This document shows, one piece after another, positions 42,762 to 53,361 of a stretch of DNA of 64,000 nt (position 1 is the stretch's first letter; every line of letters starts with the position of its first letter). The notes under the pieces are model-generated. The model made no database searches and had not been told where the DNA came from. It saw nothing but the letters and a program-made list of their open reading frames with translations. Position numbers and translations under genes: made by a program. Origin of the DNA: Azolla caroliniana (Eukaryota; Polypodiophyta); contig JBHGNT010000009.1 of assembly GCA_043228905.1 (NCBI GenBank), forward strand, positions 1,240,001 to 1,304,000, given 5' to 3'.

Positions 42762-45700
42762 TCATGTGTTCATGACACTATCCCTCCTTCGAGAACGCCG
42801 AGTGGAAGTCGGCGTTAACATTGTTGGGCCGGGCTTGTTTGGATAGTGACGATGGAAGTCGTTGACCAGAGCTTCAGCATTACAAACGTTATCGATGGGT
42901 TCCCAAGTGCGATCACTCGGAGGATAACCAAGCCAATCAACTAGATAATAAAGCTTATTGCGCACAATCTTAGAATCGAGAATAGCAGCTACCTCGTATT
43001 CGGGGCCGTCCACAAGTTGTACAGAAGGCGGTGGTGGCACGACACGATCAGGAATTAAAGAGGTGTGGCAAGGTTCCAAAAGAGAGCTATGAAAGACAGG
43101 GTGAAGCCGCATATGTGCAGGAAGGTTAAGATGAAATGTTGCATCATTAATCTGCGCCGTGATGACAAAAGGACCTAAGCGTTGATAGTCAAGCTTAGCA
43201 CACGGTCGGGTAGTCTTGATGTGATGACGAAGCAACCATACACGGTCACCAACCTTAAACGGAGACTTAAGACGATGTCGATCGGCATTGGTCTTATGGT
43301 GTGCTTGCGCTTTCTGAAGATCTGACGATAACTCGAATTGGATTTGTTGTAGTTGGTGGAGGTGATGCGCCGCACTAGGGTTTCGTGACACCTCGGGAAG
43401 ATCCAGTATACACCATCGAGGGTGGTTGCCGGTGTAGGCAAAGAAAGGTGCAACTTTGGTAGAAGAGTGGACCGTGTTGTTGTATGCAAACTCAACAAGA
43501 TGTAAAATTTTACTCCAATCATCTTGTTGATAACTAATGAAACATCGAAGATATTGCTCGAGCGTTTGATTTGTGCGCTCTGTTTGTCCGTCAGTTTGTG
43601 GATGATGAGCCGAAGAGAGTTTGCAAGAGATTTTGAGGCCTGCCCATAGGTGCTTCCAAAAGTGTGAGATAAATTGAGGACCTCGATCGCTAATAATATC
43701 ATTCGGGAGACCATGATGGCGAAACACTTCACGCATAATGAGATCTGCAGTTTCTTCACTATTGATGATCTTTACACATGGTACAAAATGTGCCATCTTG
43801 GTGAACCGATCCACTACTGTTAAAATAGTATCAAAGCCTTTGGAAGGTGGCAGATCCGTAATGAAATCCATAGAAATAGACTGCCATGGCTTGTTGGGAG
43901 GGGGTAATGGTTGTAGTAAGCCATAAGGGTGATGCTGGGGTATTTTGGCGCGACAACAGGTGTCACAAGTGCGAACATAATCTTCGACAAATTTTTGCAA
44001 GTGAGGCCACCAAAACGAACGTTTCACCAGCTCAATGGTCTTGGAAATACCAAAATGTCCAGCCATGGGGGCATCATGACAATGTTCCAACACTTGAAGT
44101 CGGGGTGATCCGTCGGGGACGTAAAGGAGATTCTTGTAGAAGAGTAAACCATCTTGCCACTTGAAGTCCTGATAATGTTGAGATGACCCTGGCAATGTGG
44201 AGCAAGATGGACGACTTGAACCACAGTGGGCTAAGACATCCTTAGCAAAATCATCCGAATGAAGTTGTTGCTGAATAGTGTCAAGAAGGGTAGAATCAAG
44301 TGGTGTGGCATAAATTGTTGTTACCTGTAGCTTTGATGGCCCGAGGAGAGTTTGCTTTTGATTGTCAAAGGCCGGATCTCCAGGTCGAAGTGCTAGATAC
44401 GAACGCCGAGACAGAGCATCTGCTTTCCCTTGTTGTTTTCCGGGGCGAAAAATGATCTTGAAATCGAAACGCGTTAGAAATTGGGCCCACCGAGCTTGTC
44501 GTCTATTTAATACTCGAGCTGTTTGAAAATATGTGAGATTTTTGCGATCACTATAAATGATAATCTGATGAGGTGATCCTTCTAGAAAATGATGCCATTG
44601 CCCGAATGAGTCGACCACAGCTAGTAACTCCTTGTCATGCACCTCATAGTTTATCTCCGAAACAGTAAACTTTCTCGAGTGAAACGCGACTGGATGTATC
44701 TGCCCGTCCTCGCCTGGTTGCGATAGGATACTCCCCAATGCAAAGTCTGATGCATCCGCCTCAATAGTAAATGGCTTTTCAGGATTAATATGTGCTAGGA
44801 TGGGTTCTGATGTGAATGCCTCTTTTAGCTGCGTAAAAGCCTTGTCCGCTTCGATACTCCAAAAAAATGCTTGATTTTTCTTGGTGAGTTGAGTAAGGGG
44901 CAACAAAATGCTTGAATAATTATGTATGAATTTGCGATAGAAGTTCGCAAATCCGAGGAAACACTGGACATCCCGAACTGAGCATGGGGGTTTCCATTCC
45001 AATATTGTTTGGACTTTTGCCGGGTCCATGAAAACACCCTGGGATGAAATAGTGTATCCCAAAAATTCGACTTGTTTGCAATCAAAACTGCATTTCTCAA
45101 GTTTGGCGTAAAGACCATACTTCCTTAGGCGTTCAAGTACTTGCCGCACATGTATATCATGCTCCCCCTGTGTTTTAGAGTAAATCAATAGATCATCTAG
45201 GTAGATGATTAGAAAAATATCCAAGAAATCCCGGAAGATGTCATTTGCCATATGTTGGAATACGGCAGGTGCATTTGTGAACCCGAAAGGCATGACTGTA
45301 TACTCAAAATGACCATACCGAGTACAAAATGCTGTTTTCCACTCATCTCCCGGTCGAATTCGAACAAGATTATATGCACCCCTTAGATCAAATTTGGTAA
45401 AATGCTTTGCCCCACCAATGCGTTCTAAGAGATTGGAGATTAAAGGTAAAGCATACCTATTCCTTATGGTGACTTTATTTAAGCCTCGATAGTCCACGAC
45501 CAAACGAAGGGAGCCGTCCTTTTTCTTCACAAAAAAGATAGGAGCACCAGCTGGAGACTTTGAATGTCGAATAAACCCATGTGCAAGATTTTCCTCGATG
45601 TATTCTCGAAGAACCTCAAGCTCAGTGGGTGATAAATTGTAAATCGGACCCCACGAAGGCTCTTTTCCTAGTTGGAGATCAATAGGACAATCGTACGGCC

Positions 45701-47537
45701 GATGCTTTGGAAGAACACTAGCTTTGACTTTGTCGAAAACATCAGCATAGTCTTGATATTTTTTGGGAATTTGGATGTCTGAATTCCCTTGAGTGACACT
45801 AGAAGGTGTCACTGATACTGCAAATAAGAAAAGGTCCTCCTTGCCTCCCACTTGGTGCAATTGTTGCAATGTGATGGCTGAAATTTGATGAGAAGGATAT
45901 GGTGCATCGGTAGAACTATATACTTTGGGAGGATAATCCCGAGTTCGATCCTTGACAATGATATTTTCTGCTAAAGGGCACCTAATTTCTCGCTTCCTCC
46001 AATCGATTCTAGGGTTATGTAGCTCGAACCATGGCAAACCGAGGACAATTGGATGCTCAGGACTACGGATTATGTTAAAGGAAACTACACATCCCAAATC
46101 ACCCAAGAGTATGTGTATTGGCTCAGACTCTTCAAATATCTTCCCGGAAGCTATGGGGCGTCCATCAATCACTACTACGGAAACTGGACAAGGAAGTGTA
46201 TGCAAGGATATTTGGTGTTTTTGGGCAAAATCTCTATCCATGAAACAAGAATTGGCTCCAGTATCTAAGAGGGCTTGGACTTGAAGTTGACAACTGGGTG
46301 TCCTAACTTGTACTAGGGCTGAGAAGACTCTACTAACATGCTTGGAAGAAATGGAACCCACACTAGGTTGTACATATCTAATTGGCTCCTCTTCTAATTG
46401 GCTTAGGACTTCAAATTTATTGGACAAGGGTGGATTATTCATAATATTAGATTCACTAACTACTTCTAAAATGTTGGACTCATTTTTATTGTCATAGTGA
46501 ATTTGATTTACCTGACGTCTCGGCCTATGGGAGCAATGAATGGCTATATGTCCTGGACCTCCACAATATAAGCACAGATGGTTTGCTCGACGACGTTGCT
46601 TCTCTTCGTCTGACAACGGTCCTCGTCGTTGAGTCATATTGATCTCCATGGGTGTAGGACTATCCATTGGGACTGGATTACGTGTTTGCCTTGGAGTTGG
46701 AGCAGGGCTATACATTTGCCTTGGGGATGATTGCGCCGTTACTGATGCATAAGTTGGTGTGAATCTAGATCTTGTTATTTGTTGTTGTCGCTCACATCGA
46801 CGCTCAAAAAGGCAATTATCACACCGTATTGCTCGACTAATAGCTTCTGTAAGTGACCTTGGATCCTCGGGGAAGGTAAGAAGTAAGTCTTTGACATCAC
46901 TACGAAGGCCTGAACGGAATTGCTCCATTAGGGCTTGTTCATCCCAAGGAATATCGCTTGCGATGAGACGGAAATTGGCAGCATATGTTGAAGCTGGTTG
47001 ATCACCTTGACGAAGTGTACGAATCTTGTTGATAGTTGTTCTCGCCCCATCAGTATCTCCGAAACAAGCCTTAAATTCCTTGATAAATTCCTCGAAATTA
47101 TTCAGTAGAGGAGAATTGGTCTCTAGCAATGGAGCAAACCACGACAACGCTATGCCACTCAATAAAGTGCCCACTAGCCCGACTCGTGATGCATCTGTTG
47201 GATAACGTGCGGGATGCATTTGAATCACCAACCGTACTTGATTCAAAAAACCTCGGAAATGCGCCCTCGACCCATCAAATTTAGCTGGGAGGCTAATTTT
47301 GGGCTCCTTGATAAGTCCCTGACCTTCAACCCTTTGTTGTTGTAACACGACGATTGTCGACCCTAACTGTTGCACTCGTCGCGTGAACTCCTCTTGTTGT
47401 TGTTGCTTCTCTATAGTAACCTTTTGTAGATCCCCAAGTAGACGTTGATTCTCTACTTCAAGAGATGCGAACTTGGATTTAAGGTTCTCCATTTCTGCAA
47501 CAAGGGTGAGATATTCTTCTGAGTTAATGGCAGCCAT
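42762..47537 (-). CDS. Gag-Pol polyprotein of chromovirus D, intact, 1591 residues
   Basis: The open frame extends upstream into the LTR, but the first codon after leader sequence, ATG 47537 (MAAINSEEYLTL), is the likely start. It has a coiled coil (about 12-70), Gag capsid (80-250), CCHC knuckle CLYCGGPGHIAIHC (322-335), and protease with DTGA (425-428). RT follows with VDYRGLNKVT and YLDD (779-782), then RNase H (DASDFALG, 928). Integrase has an HHCC zinc domain (1152-1195) and D1224, D1284, E1320. A GPF module (LGPFVI, about 1455) and a C-terminal chromodomain (1512-1566: YLVDWLGYPPSDRTWEP) end the protein. No stop or frameshift. The chromodomain would direct integration to marked chromatin. 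The stop lies 13 nt inside the 3' LTR and the PPT overlaps the last codons. Confidence 0.95.
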   Translation of the reverse strand: MAAINSEEYLTLVAEMENLKSKFASLEVENQRLLGDLQKVTIEKQQQQEEFTRRVQQLGSTIVVLQQQRVEGQGLIKEPKISLPAKFDGSRAHFRGFLNQVRLVIQMHPARYPTDASRVGLVGTLLSGIALSWFAPLLETNSPLLNNFEEFIKEFKACFGDTDGARTTINKIRTLRQGDQPASTYAANFRLIASDIPWDEQALMEQFRSGLRSDVKDLLLTFPEDPRSLTEAISRAIRCDNCLFERRCERQQQITRSRFTPTYASVTAQSSPRQMYSPAPTPRQTRNPVPMDSPTPMEINMTQRRGPLSDEEKQRRRANHLCLYCGGPGHIAIHCSHRPRRQVNQIHYDNKNESNILEVVSESNIMNNPPLSNKFEVLSQLEEEPIRYVQPSVGSISSKHVSRVFSALVQVRTPSCQLQVQALLDTGANSCFMDRDFAQKHQISLHTLPCPVSVVVIDGRPIASGKIFEESEPIHILLGDLGCVVSFNIIRSPEHPIVLGLPWFELHNPRIDWRKREIRCPLAENIIVKDRTRDYPPKVYSSTDAPYPSHQISAITLQQLHQVGGKEDLFLFAVSVTPSSVTQGNSDIQIPKKYQDYADVFDKVKASVLPKHRPYDCPIDLQLGKEPSWGPIYNLSPTELEVLREYIEENLAHGFIRHSKSPAGAPIFFVKKKDGSLRLVVDYRGLNKVTIRNRYALPLISNLLERIGGAKHFTKFDLRGAYNLVRIRPGDEWKTAFCTRYGHFEYTVMPFGFTNAPAVFQHMANDIFRDFLDIFLIIYLDDLLIYSKTQGEHDIHVRQVLERLRKYGLYAKLEKCSFDCKQVEFLGYTISSQGVFMDPAKVQTILEWKPPCSVRDVQCFLGFANFYRKFIHNYSSILLPLTQLTKKNQAFFWSIEADKAFTQLKEAFTSEPILAHINPEKPFTIEADASDFALGSILSQPGEDGQIHPVAFHSRKFTVSEINYEVHDKELLAVVDSFGQWHHFLEGSPHQIIIYSDRKNLTYFQTARVLNRRQARWAQFLTRFDFKIIFRPGKQQGKADALSRRSYLALRPGDPAFDNQKQTLLGPSKLQVTTIYATPLDSTLLDTIQQQLHSDDFAKDVLAHCGSSRPSCSTLPGSSQHYQDFKWQDGLLFYKNLLYVPDGSPRLQVLEHCHDAPMAGHFGISKTIELVKRSFWWPHLQKFVEDYVRTCDTCCRAKIPQHHPYGLLQPLPPPNKPWQSISMDFITDLPPSKGFDTILTVVDRFTKMAHFVPCVKIINSEETADLIMREVFRHHGLPNDIISDRGPQFISHFWKHLWAGLKISCKLSSAHHPQTDGQTERTNQTLEQYLRCFISYQQDDWSKILHLVEFAYNNTVHSSTKVAPFFAYTGNHPRWCILDLPEVSRNPSAAHHLHQLQQIQFELSSDLQKAQAHHKTNADRHRLKSPFKVGDRVWLLRHHIKTTRPCAKLDYQRLGPFVITAQINDATFHLNLPAHMRLHPVFHSSLLEPCHTSLIPDRVVPPPPSVQLVDGPEYEVAAILDSKIVRNKLYYLVDWLGYPPSDRTWEPIDNVCNAEALVNDFHRHYPNKPGPTMLTPTSTRRSRRRDSVMNT
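42778..42790 (-). other. Polypurine tract of element D
   Basis: The element strand reads GAAGGAGGGATAG, immediately before the LTR start TGTCATG, overlapping the 3' end of the polyprotein gene. Confidence 0.75.
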
Positions 47538-47591
47538 GGTTTCAGGATGGTTACAAAGGAGGATAAGAGAGAGAGAGAGAGAGAGTGAGAG

Positions 47592-47603
47592 AATTCGAAT
47601 CAA
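47592..47603 (-). other. Putative self-priming site of element D
   Basis: TTGATTCGAATT on the element strand, 2 nt inside the 5' LTR, where a PBS belongs. It does not begin with TGG. It is the exact complement of AATTCGAATCAA, which on the element strand begins 32 nt after the first T of the TATA box, that is at the predicted mRNA 5' end (42493-42482; 5' LTR 47735-47724). Known Tf1/sushi chromoviruses self-prime this way. Confidence 0.65.
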
Positions 47604-47605
47604 AC

Positions 47606-48006
47606 TGTCAAAACCAAGGATAAAAGATAGAGTGATGGAAGAAGGATAGAGAAGAATGGATGTATAAGATAGAGAAAGAAAGAGAATGGATACAAGATAT
47701 GTAATGAGAGCTAAAGACTGGTGTTGATTCGAATTGATTTGAGAATACATGTATGCGCAGGTTCCTATAGAATAGCTTAGAGATTTCTAGAATGTTCTAG
47801 AATCTTCTAGACCTAGAATGCTCTAGGACATTCTAGAACATTCTAGAATAATCTAGAGTTTTTACAATAATCAATGTAATACAAGAAGTAGCTTTTATTG
47901 TTTCATATAACAATAAGCTATCTTAATGGTTGAGGTTTTCAAGTATGAATTACAAGGTTCGAGGTTCAAGTCCAGGTGATGCCATAATGGTCATGTGTTC
48001 ATGACA
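47606..48006 (-). repeat. 5' LTR of element D, TATA box deleted
   Basis: 401 bp. It matches the 3' LTR but lacks TTATTTAT (plus strand) between GCGC and AGGTTCC near 47758, which removes the TATA box. It also lacks 5 bp near 47895. Heat-shock elements are retained at 47785-47811 and 47831-47848. Confidence 0.92.
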
Positions 48007-50549
48007 CGAGGTGGACAATACTTTGTAACGTTTATTGACGACTATAGTCGGAAACCATGGCCTTCGTACTGAAGTCGAAGGATCAAGTACTGTCGATTTT
48101 CAAGGAGTTCCAGGCAAGAATGGAAAGAGAGTTGGGTTGGAAACTGAAGGTTGTTTGAACTGACAATGGTGGCGAGTATAAAGGGCAGTTCGGAGAATAC
48201 TGCAAGAGCCAAGGTATTTGAATCGAATACACAGTACCAAAGACCCCAGAGTTGAACGGGCTTGCAGAGAGGATGAATTGAACGATCATGGAAATAGTAA
48301 GGACCATGCTCTCTCATGTGAAACTGCCGAAGTTGTATTGGGCTGAGGCGTTGTACACAACTGTTTATCTGATCAACAGGTCTCCCTCAGTGCCATTAAA
48401 GGGTGATGTCCCACAAAGGGTGTGGACAGGGAAGGATGTCTCCTACCAACACCTGAGGGGGTTTGGATGTTTGGCGTATATGCATGTACCAAAGGATCAG
48501 AGGTCAAAGCTTGACAGCAAGTCGAAAGCATGCATATTCATGGGATACTCGAAAGATGAGTTCGGCTACAGGCTATTGGACCTAGTCGACAAGAAGGTAG
48601 TGAGAAGTCAGGATGTAGTCTTTCTCGAAGACAAGACAATTGTAGACTGGAAGCAATAGAAGTCGGAACCGACTCCCTAGTCAACCTCGACTACCATCAA
48701 CTTAAGGCCAAGTGAGTTGTCACCAACAGTTGTAAGGAGACAGTTGGCCGACAGAGCCGAATCCGAGTCGGTCGACTCGGAAAGACTGACAGACTATGAG
48801 TCAGAGTTGGCAGAGCTGTTGAAGTCAATTGATGAAATATGAGTTGGAGTTATCCAACTCATATGATGCCGATTGACAAGCAAAATCCCGAGCAGAGAGA
48901 AGAGTTGGCAGAGACATCCAGACTGGAGCCAAGAACGAGTGGACGAAGATACCCACTCAGAGAAAGGAAGGCACCGATTACATATGCCGGTCAATATGTC
49001 CTCTTGACTGATGACGTGAACCAGAGTGCTATGAAGAAGCCATTGCCGACGAGAGCAAAGAAAAATGGTTGAGCACGATGCAAGAGGAGATGGAATCCTT
49101 GCACGCGAATTACACCTATGACCTAGTAGAGCTGCCGAAAGGGAAGATAGCACTCTGGAATAAATGGGTCTACAAGGTGAAGACTGGAGAAGTTGATAGC
49201 GAGCCCATGTATAAAGCCCACATAGTGGTGAAGGGTTTCCAACAGTAGAAGGGCGTCGACTTTGACAAAATATTCGCACCAGTCGTGAAGATGACATACA
49301 TTTGAACTGTTCTGAGCATAGCGGCCAGTTTGGACCTGGAGATCGAACAATTGGATGTCAAAATCGCATTTCTGCACGGGGAGCTAGAAGAAGAAATTTA
49401 CATGCAGCAACCCGAAGGCTTTGAGGAGAAAGGGAAAGAGAATCTAGTATGTTGATTGAGGAAAAGCTTGTACGGTTTGAAACAAGCTCCACGCCAATGG
49501 TACAAGAAATTCGAGTCCTTCATGATGGAACATTGGTTCCAGAAAACACAGGTTGATCATTGTGTGTTCTTAAAAAGGTACAAGGAAGGAGATTTCTTGA
49601 TTCTCTTGCTATATGTTGATGATATGTTGATAGTCGGCCAAGATGCAAGGAAGATTGGAAGCTTGAAGAAAGCTCTCGGCAAATCATTTGCCATGAAGGA
49701 CCTTGGACCGGCAAAGCAAATCCTAAGAATGCACATAACCCGAGACAGAGCTCGGAAGGTGCTATGGTTGTCACAATAGAAGTATGTGACGAAGTTCCTA
49801 GAGAGGTTCAACATGTCGAACGCAAAGTCGGTCGGCTCAGTGTTGCCAACAAATTGCAGATTGAATTTGAAGCAGTGTCCGAAAGGGTAGAAGGAAAAGG
49901 CTAAGATGAAGAAGGTACCATATGCCTCGGCCGTTGGCAGTCTAATGTATGCTATGGTCTGTACAAGACCGAACATAGCATTTGCTGTGGGAGCAATAAG
50001 CCAATATATGAGTAATCCAGGGAGAGAACATTGGGCAGTAGTGAAGTGGATACTCAGGTACCTGAAAGGCACCTCGGAGGTGTGCCTAAGGTATGATGTC
50101 GGAAAACTTGTGCTGGAAGGTTTTACCGATTTGGACATGTCAGGAGATGTCGACTCGAGATGATCCACGTCAGGGTATGTGATGACCTATGCAAGGGATC
50201 AGTGTCGTGGCAGTCACGACTGCAGAAATCTGCAGCCTTGTCCACTACATAGGCAGAGTATATGGCAGCGGTAGATGCCGGAAAAGACCTGATCTGGATG
50301 AGAAATTTTCTCACCGAATTAGGCATGAAGCAAAAGGAGTTCGTGCTTCATTGTGATAGCCAAACTCCCATACATCTAGCCAAGAACGCGGCATACCACT
50401 CTTGGACCAAGCACATACAGAGAAGGTATCACTGGTTACAGGAGAGAGTCGAAGAAGGAGAGTTTTCTCTCGAAAAGATCCATACTGACGACAATGGATC
50501 CGACATGCTGACGAAGAACCTACCTATGGACAGGCTCAGAGTCTTTTGA
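48007..50549 (+). pseudogene. Copia E integrase core, RT and RNase H
   Basis: Resumes after D with GGQYFVTFIDDYSRK (integrase D), then TDNGGEYKGQF and LAERMN (second D and E). Next come LPKLYWAEALYTTVYLINRSPS, FGCLAYMHVPKDQRSKL and FMGYSKDEFGYRL. The RT region has [30 protein letters not shown] and LLYVDDMLIVG. RNase H has STTAEYMAAV-type sequence, VLHCDSQTPIHLAKN and HTDDNGSDMLTKNLP. Roughly a dozen stops interrupt an otherwise continuous order of motifs. Many are CGA-to-TGA, TGG-to-TGA/TAG or CAG-to-TAG. Confidence 0.9.
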
Positions 50550-50598
50550 CAAAATACAGGACTGACAGATTTCCTCCCACAAGAGTGAAGGGGGAGTT

Positions 50599-51149
50599 TG
50601 TTGGGAATATGTCCCTCCAGTGGGAGGATGATTCGACTGTTCGGAAAGCCGACAATCGAAGAGTCAGAAAACAGGAGCCGGCCGAGGCCGAAACCGGAAT
50701 CGAGTAAATAGCCAACTCGAGAGACTATACTTGTAAATAGTCTAAGTGTGCGCCCCATGAGGGCTACGTATGTAAATAACCAGAAAGTTGCGTAAGTATA
50801 TATGCAACTAGGGCAAACTTTTAGGTAACACAGTGTGTAAGAACAGAGGTAGTAGAAACAGAGAGAGAGCGTGAGAGAGAGAAGTGTGAGCCGCACCATA
50901 GCTGTGTGAGAAACATTAAACGTGAAGAGCCCTGTATGGCTGATACACTCGACAAAGTGTTGTATTCCTCTCGCTGTTGTATATTCACTTTGTATAGTAA
51001 AGTTCAGTTCCCGTGGTTTTCCCCGTTTTAGGGTTTCCACGTAAATCTTTGTGTACACCTGTTTATCTTGACTTTCTGGCACTTCTTGTGATTCGTATTT
51101 CAGCGCATAGTTTATTTATTGTGATCTATTCCGCATCGATTTCTCAACA
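50599..51149 (+). repeat. 3' LTR of Copia E
   Basis: 551 bp, TGTTGGGAATATG to TTCTCAACA, preceded by GAAGGGGGAGTT (PPT). Partner of 40289-40833. Confidence 0.92.
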
Positions 51150-51639
51150 ATGGCGAGTCATAAATTAATAGTTTAATATATATAAAAAAAATATAACTTT
51201 ATTTAAAGATATTTTGTGATTAGTCAAAATGATTTGATCTATCTCAAAACTCATGGGTTCAACACCTAACTTGGAAAAACCAATCCTTATGATGACATAA
51301 TTGGGGAACCAAATGTGAACAACGCGAGGCAGTAGATGGAGGCATCATAGATGATGGGTATTGTCTTGGTGGCCAATGGCTTGGGGGAATCAATAATAAT
51401 AGGGAGTGTTCCAAAGCTCTGAATTCTTTGATTTCTAATGAAGGTGAACAAGGTGATGTTGTAGGATAATAAGGAGCAACAAAGTATCTCAAGATGGCGA
51501 AACAATTCAAGATGCAGACTATCAAAAAGATCTAGATGAGTGTCAAGTAGTTATGAAGTTGGTGACATCAAAATTAGAGCCTTAAGACATATCTATTCAC
51601 AAGGAAAAGGATCTACATTATCTTGGTTTGGTTTTGATT
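51150..51639. other. Intergenic, no gene seen
   Basis: AT-rich unique-looking sequence between Copia E and Copia J; no feature supported. Confidence 0.6.
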
Positions 51640-51878
51640 TGTAAAAGAATATGTGCGGAAGTGTATGTGGAGGAAACAAAGTACACAGTTGGTTATTTGG
51701 AAGTATAACAATTAGGTAAACACAAAGTACGGATGAGAGAGAGAGAGAGAGAGAGACTGAGTAGCCCAGACACAACTATATCAAAAAATAAAATTCTCAA
51801 TACATACAATGTGATCAGTTAGCACTATTTATACAAGTCCTTAATACATACTAGGGAAGTTTATTTTGATTCTCAACA
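51640..51878 (-). repeat. 3' LTR of Copia J
   Basis: On the element strand it runs from TGTTGAGAATC (51878) to CTTTTACA (51640), 239 bp, after the PPT TTTGAGGGGGCA. The TATA box is TATAAATAG near 51825. A (GA)n tract is at 51736-51755. The end is inferred from the H LTR, not from a partner copy. Confidence 0.7.
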
Positions 51879-52090
51879 TGCCCCCTCAAACACAACTTTT
51901 GATCATTGGATAGTTGGTTTAGATTGGTCTTCGGATCGGCTTCGATTATCAGCTCCGGCTTCGGTTGTGAGTAACTGGTTCAATCCTATGTTTGTTCTGC
52001 CCCGTTCGACTTCATGTCAAACAACTCCTTATCCATACTCCCCCTCAAGCTCGGCCAGTTAGCAATAGAAAGACCTAGGTTTGTTGTGAA

Positions 52091-53361
52091 TTACCGCAAC
52101 TTGTCAGCTCCCAAGGCCTTCGTGAAGATGTCGACCATCTGTAGGTGCACGCTGATGTGTTGTAGGTCGACATCTCCGGCCAAGAAATGCTCTCGGATGA
52201 ACTGATAATGCACCTCTATGTGCTGGTCTGAGCGTGAAAGATTGGGTTCTGAGCCAGATGAATACTGCTCATGTTGTCGCAATAAAGGAGAATTTGATCC
52301 ATGATAGGAACGCCCAGATCCTTTAAGATTCTTTTGAGCCAAACGGCTTTGCATGCGGTGGCGGTCGTGCCCCTATATTTGGCTTCTGTGCTTGATAGTG
52401 CGACTGTCGGCTGCTTCTTGCTACTCCAAGATATGGCTCTGTTGCCGAGGGAGAAGACAAAGCCCGATGTGGATCGTTTGTCAGCATCGGTGTACCGTTT
52501 GAGTCTAATCGGTGTGGCCGATTTGTATAGGACACTGTAATCGATGGTTCCACACACATAACGTAACACTCGCTTAGCAAAGTCCAGGTGAATGTTTCGT
52601 GGTGTCTACATAAACTGGCTAAGGAGGTCGACCAGGTAACTGAGGTCAGGTCGAGTAATGGTGAGGTAGATTAGGCTTCAGACTAGCTGTCGATAGAAAG
52701 TCGGCTCACACTCTTCTGTGCCAGACTCGACATCTAGCTTTAGGTTTTGATTGAGAGGGGTGGCGACGACCTTACACTCTGTTATCCCAAACTTGAATAA
52801 AAGATTAAGGATATAGTGATGTTGGGAGATCATGATAATGTCAAGAGTCTGAATTATTTCTATACCTAGAAAGTAATGTAGCTCCTTCATGTCTTTCATT
52901 TCGAATCGTTCGGAGAGAACCTTTTTTATATGAACGATATCTACTAAATGTTTTCCTCCAAAAGTCATCCACATATATTATGATAAATACCTGTCCTCTG
53001 GAATTGCTCCGGATGAACAGAGAAATGTCAGATTGAGACATTTCGAAGTCGATTTGGTGAAGATATTGGGTTATCTTCGAATTCCATGTTCTAGGTGCCT
53101 GCTTGAGGCCGTAGAGAGGCTCTTTGAGTTGGCATATCGCTTGCAGGTGTGTGCTCGACTTAAAACCGGGTGGTTGTACCATGTATACCTCCTCTTCTAA
53201 TTCGCCTTAATGAAAGGCGTTCTTGACGTCCATTTGGTGGAGGTGCCACCCTTTGACTACTGCAAGTGTGATCATAGTTTGAATGGTAATCATCTTTACC
53301 AGCAAAGGTCTCTTCGTAATTGACATCGTATGTCTGTGCATAGCCTTTTGCCACAAGCCAG
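52091..53361 (-). pseudogene. Copia J reverse transcriptase and RNase H
   Basis: From 53361 down: [15 protein letters not shown], a broken stretch, then MVQPPGFKSSTHLQAICQLK, LYGLKQAPRTWNSKI, IIYVDD (catalytic, then a frameshift), MKDMKELHYFLGIEII, YILNLLFKFGITECK. RNase H follows: [68 protein letters not shown]. The copy has frameshifts at about 52960, 53150 and 52250. Confidence 0.88.

Larger units (their letters stand above)
42364..42777 (-). repeat. 3' LTR of element D
   Basis: 414 bp. On the element strand it starts TGTCATGAACACATGAC. It then has a tRNA-like (reverse) segment, the heat-shock-element array (42551-42614), TATA box TATAAATA (42518-42525) and the predicted transcript start near 42493. 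It ends CTTGGTTCTGACA. Confidence 0.95.
42364..48006 (-). mobile_element. Element D: intact chromovirus (Ty3) in Copia E
   Basis: 5.64-kb minus-oriented element with LTRs 42364-42777 (3') and 47606-48006 (5'), perfect inverted tips TGTCA/TGACA and a perfect CGAGG duplication. One unbroken gag-pol frame ends in a chromodomain. The LTRs carry heat-shock-element arrays. There is no tRNA-type PBS; instead a self-complementary primer site is present. It is the youngest and best preserved layer here. The LTRs differ by a few substitutions and two small indels (13 bp total length difference). Confidence 0.95.
40289..51149 (+). mobile_element. Copia element E, full length but decayed, hosting chromovirus D
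   Basis: Plus-oriented Ty1/copia with LTRs 40289-40833 and 50599-51149, initiator-Met PBS at 40837, gag, protease, integrase, RT, RNase H and PPT (AGGGGGAGTT before 50599). D is inserted in the integrase gene (CGAGG duplication). Flanking pentamers GTGTC and ATGGC do not match, so no target duplication is kept. It is closely related to F: same gag, PR and RT motifs and LTR layout. Confidence 0.92.
51640..53361 (-). mobile_element. Copia element J, 3' part only
   Basis: Minus-strand Copia with RT and RNase H (52091-53361) and a short 3' LTR (51640-51878). It is cut at 53361, inside the RT N-terminus, by LTR fragment K. gag, protease and integrase are missing from the window. It is related to H and I in RT but has a different, shorter LTR. 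Confidence 0.82.

Noticed and set aside
40284-51154. A target-site duplication for Copia E
   Set aside because: GTGTC on the left and ATGGC on the right do not match.
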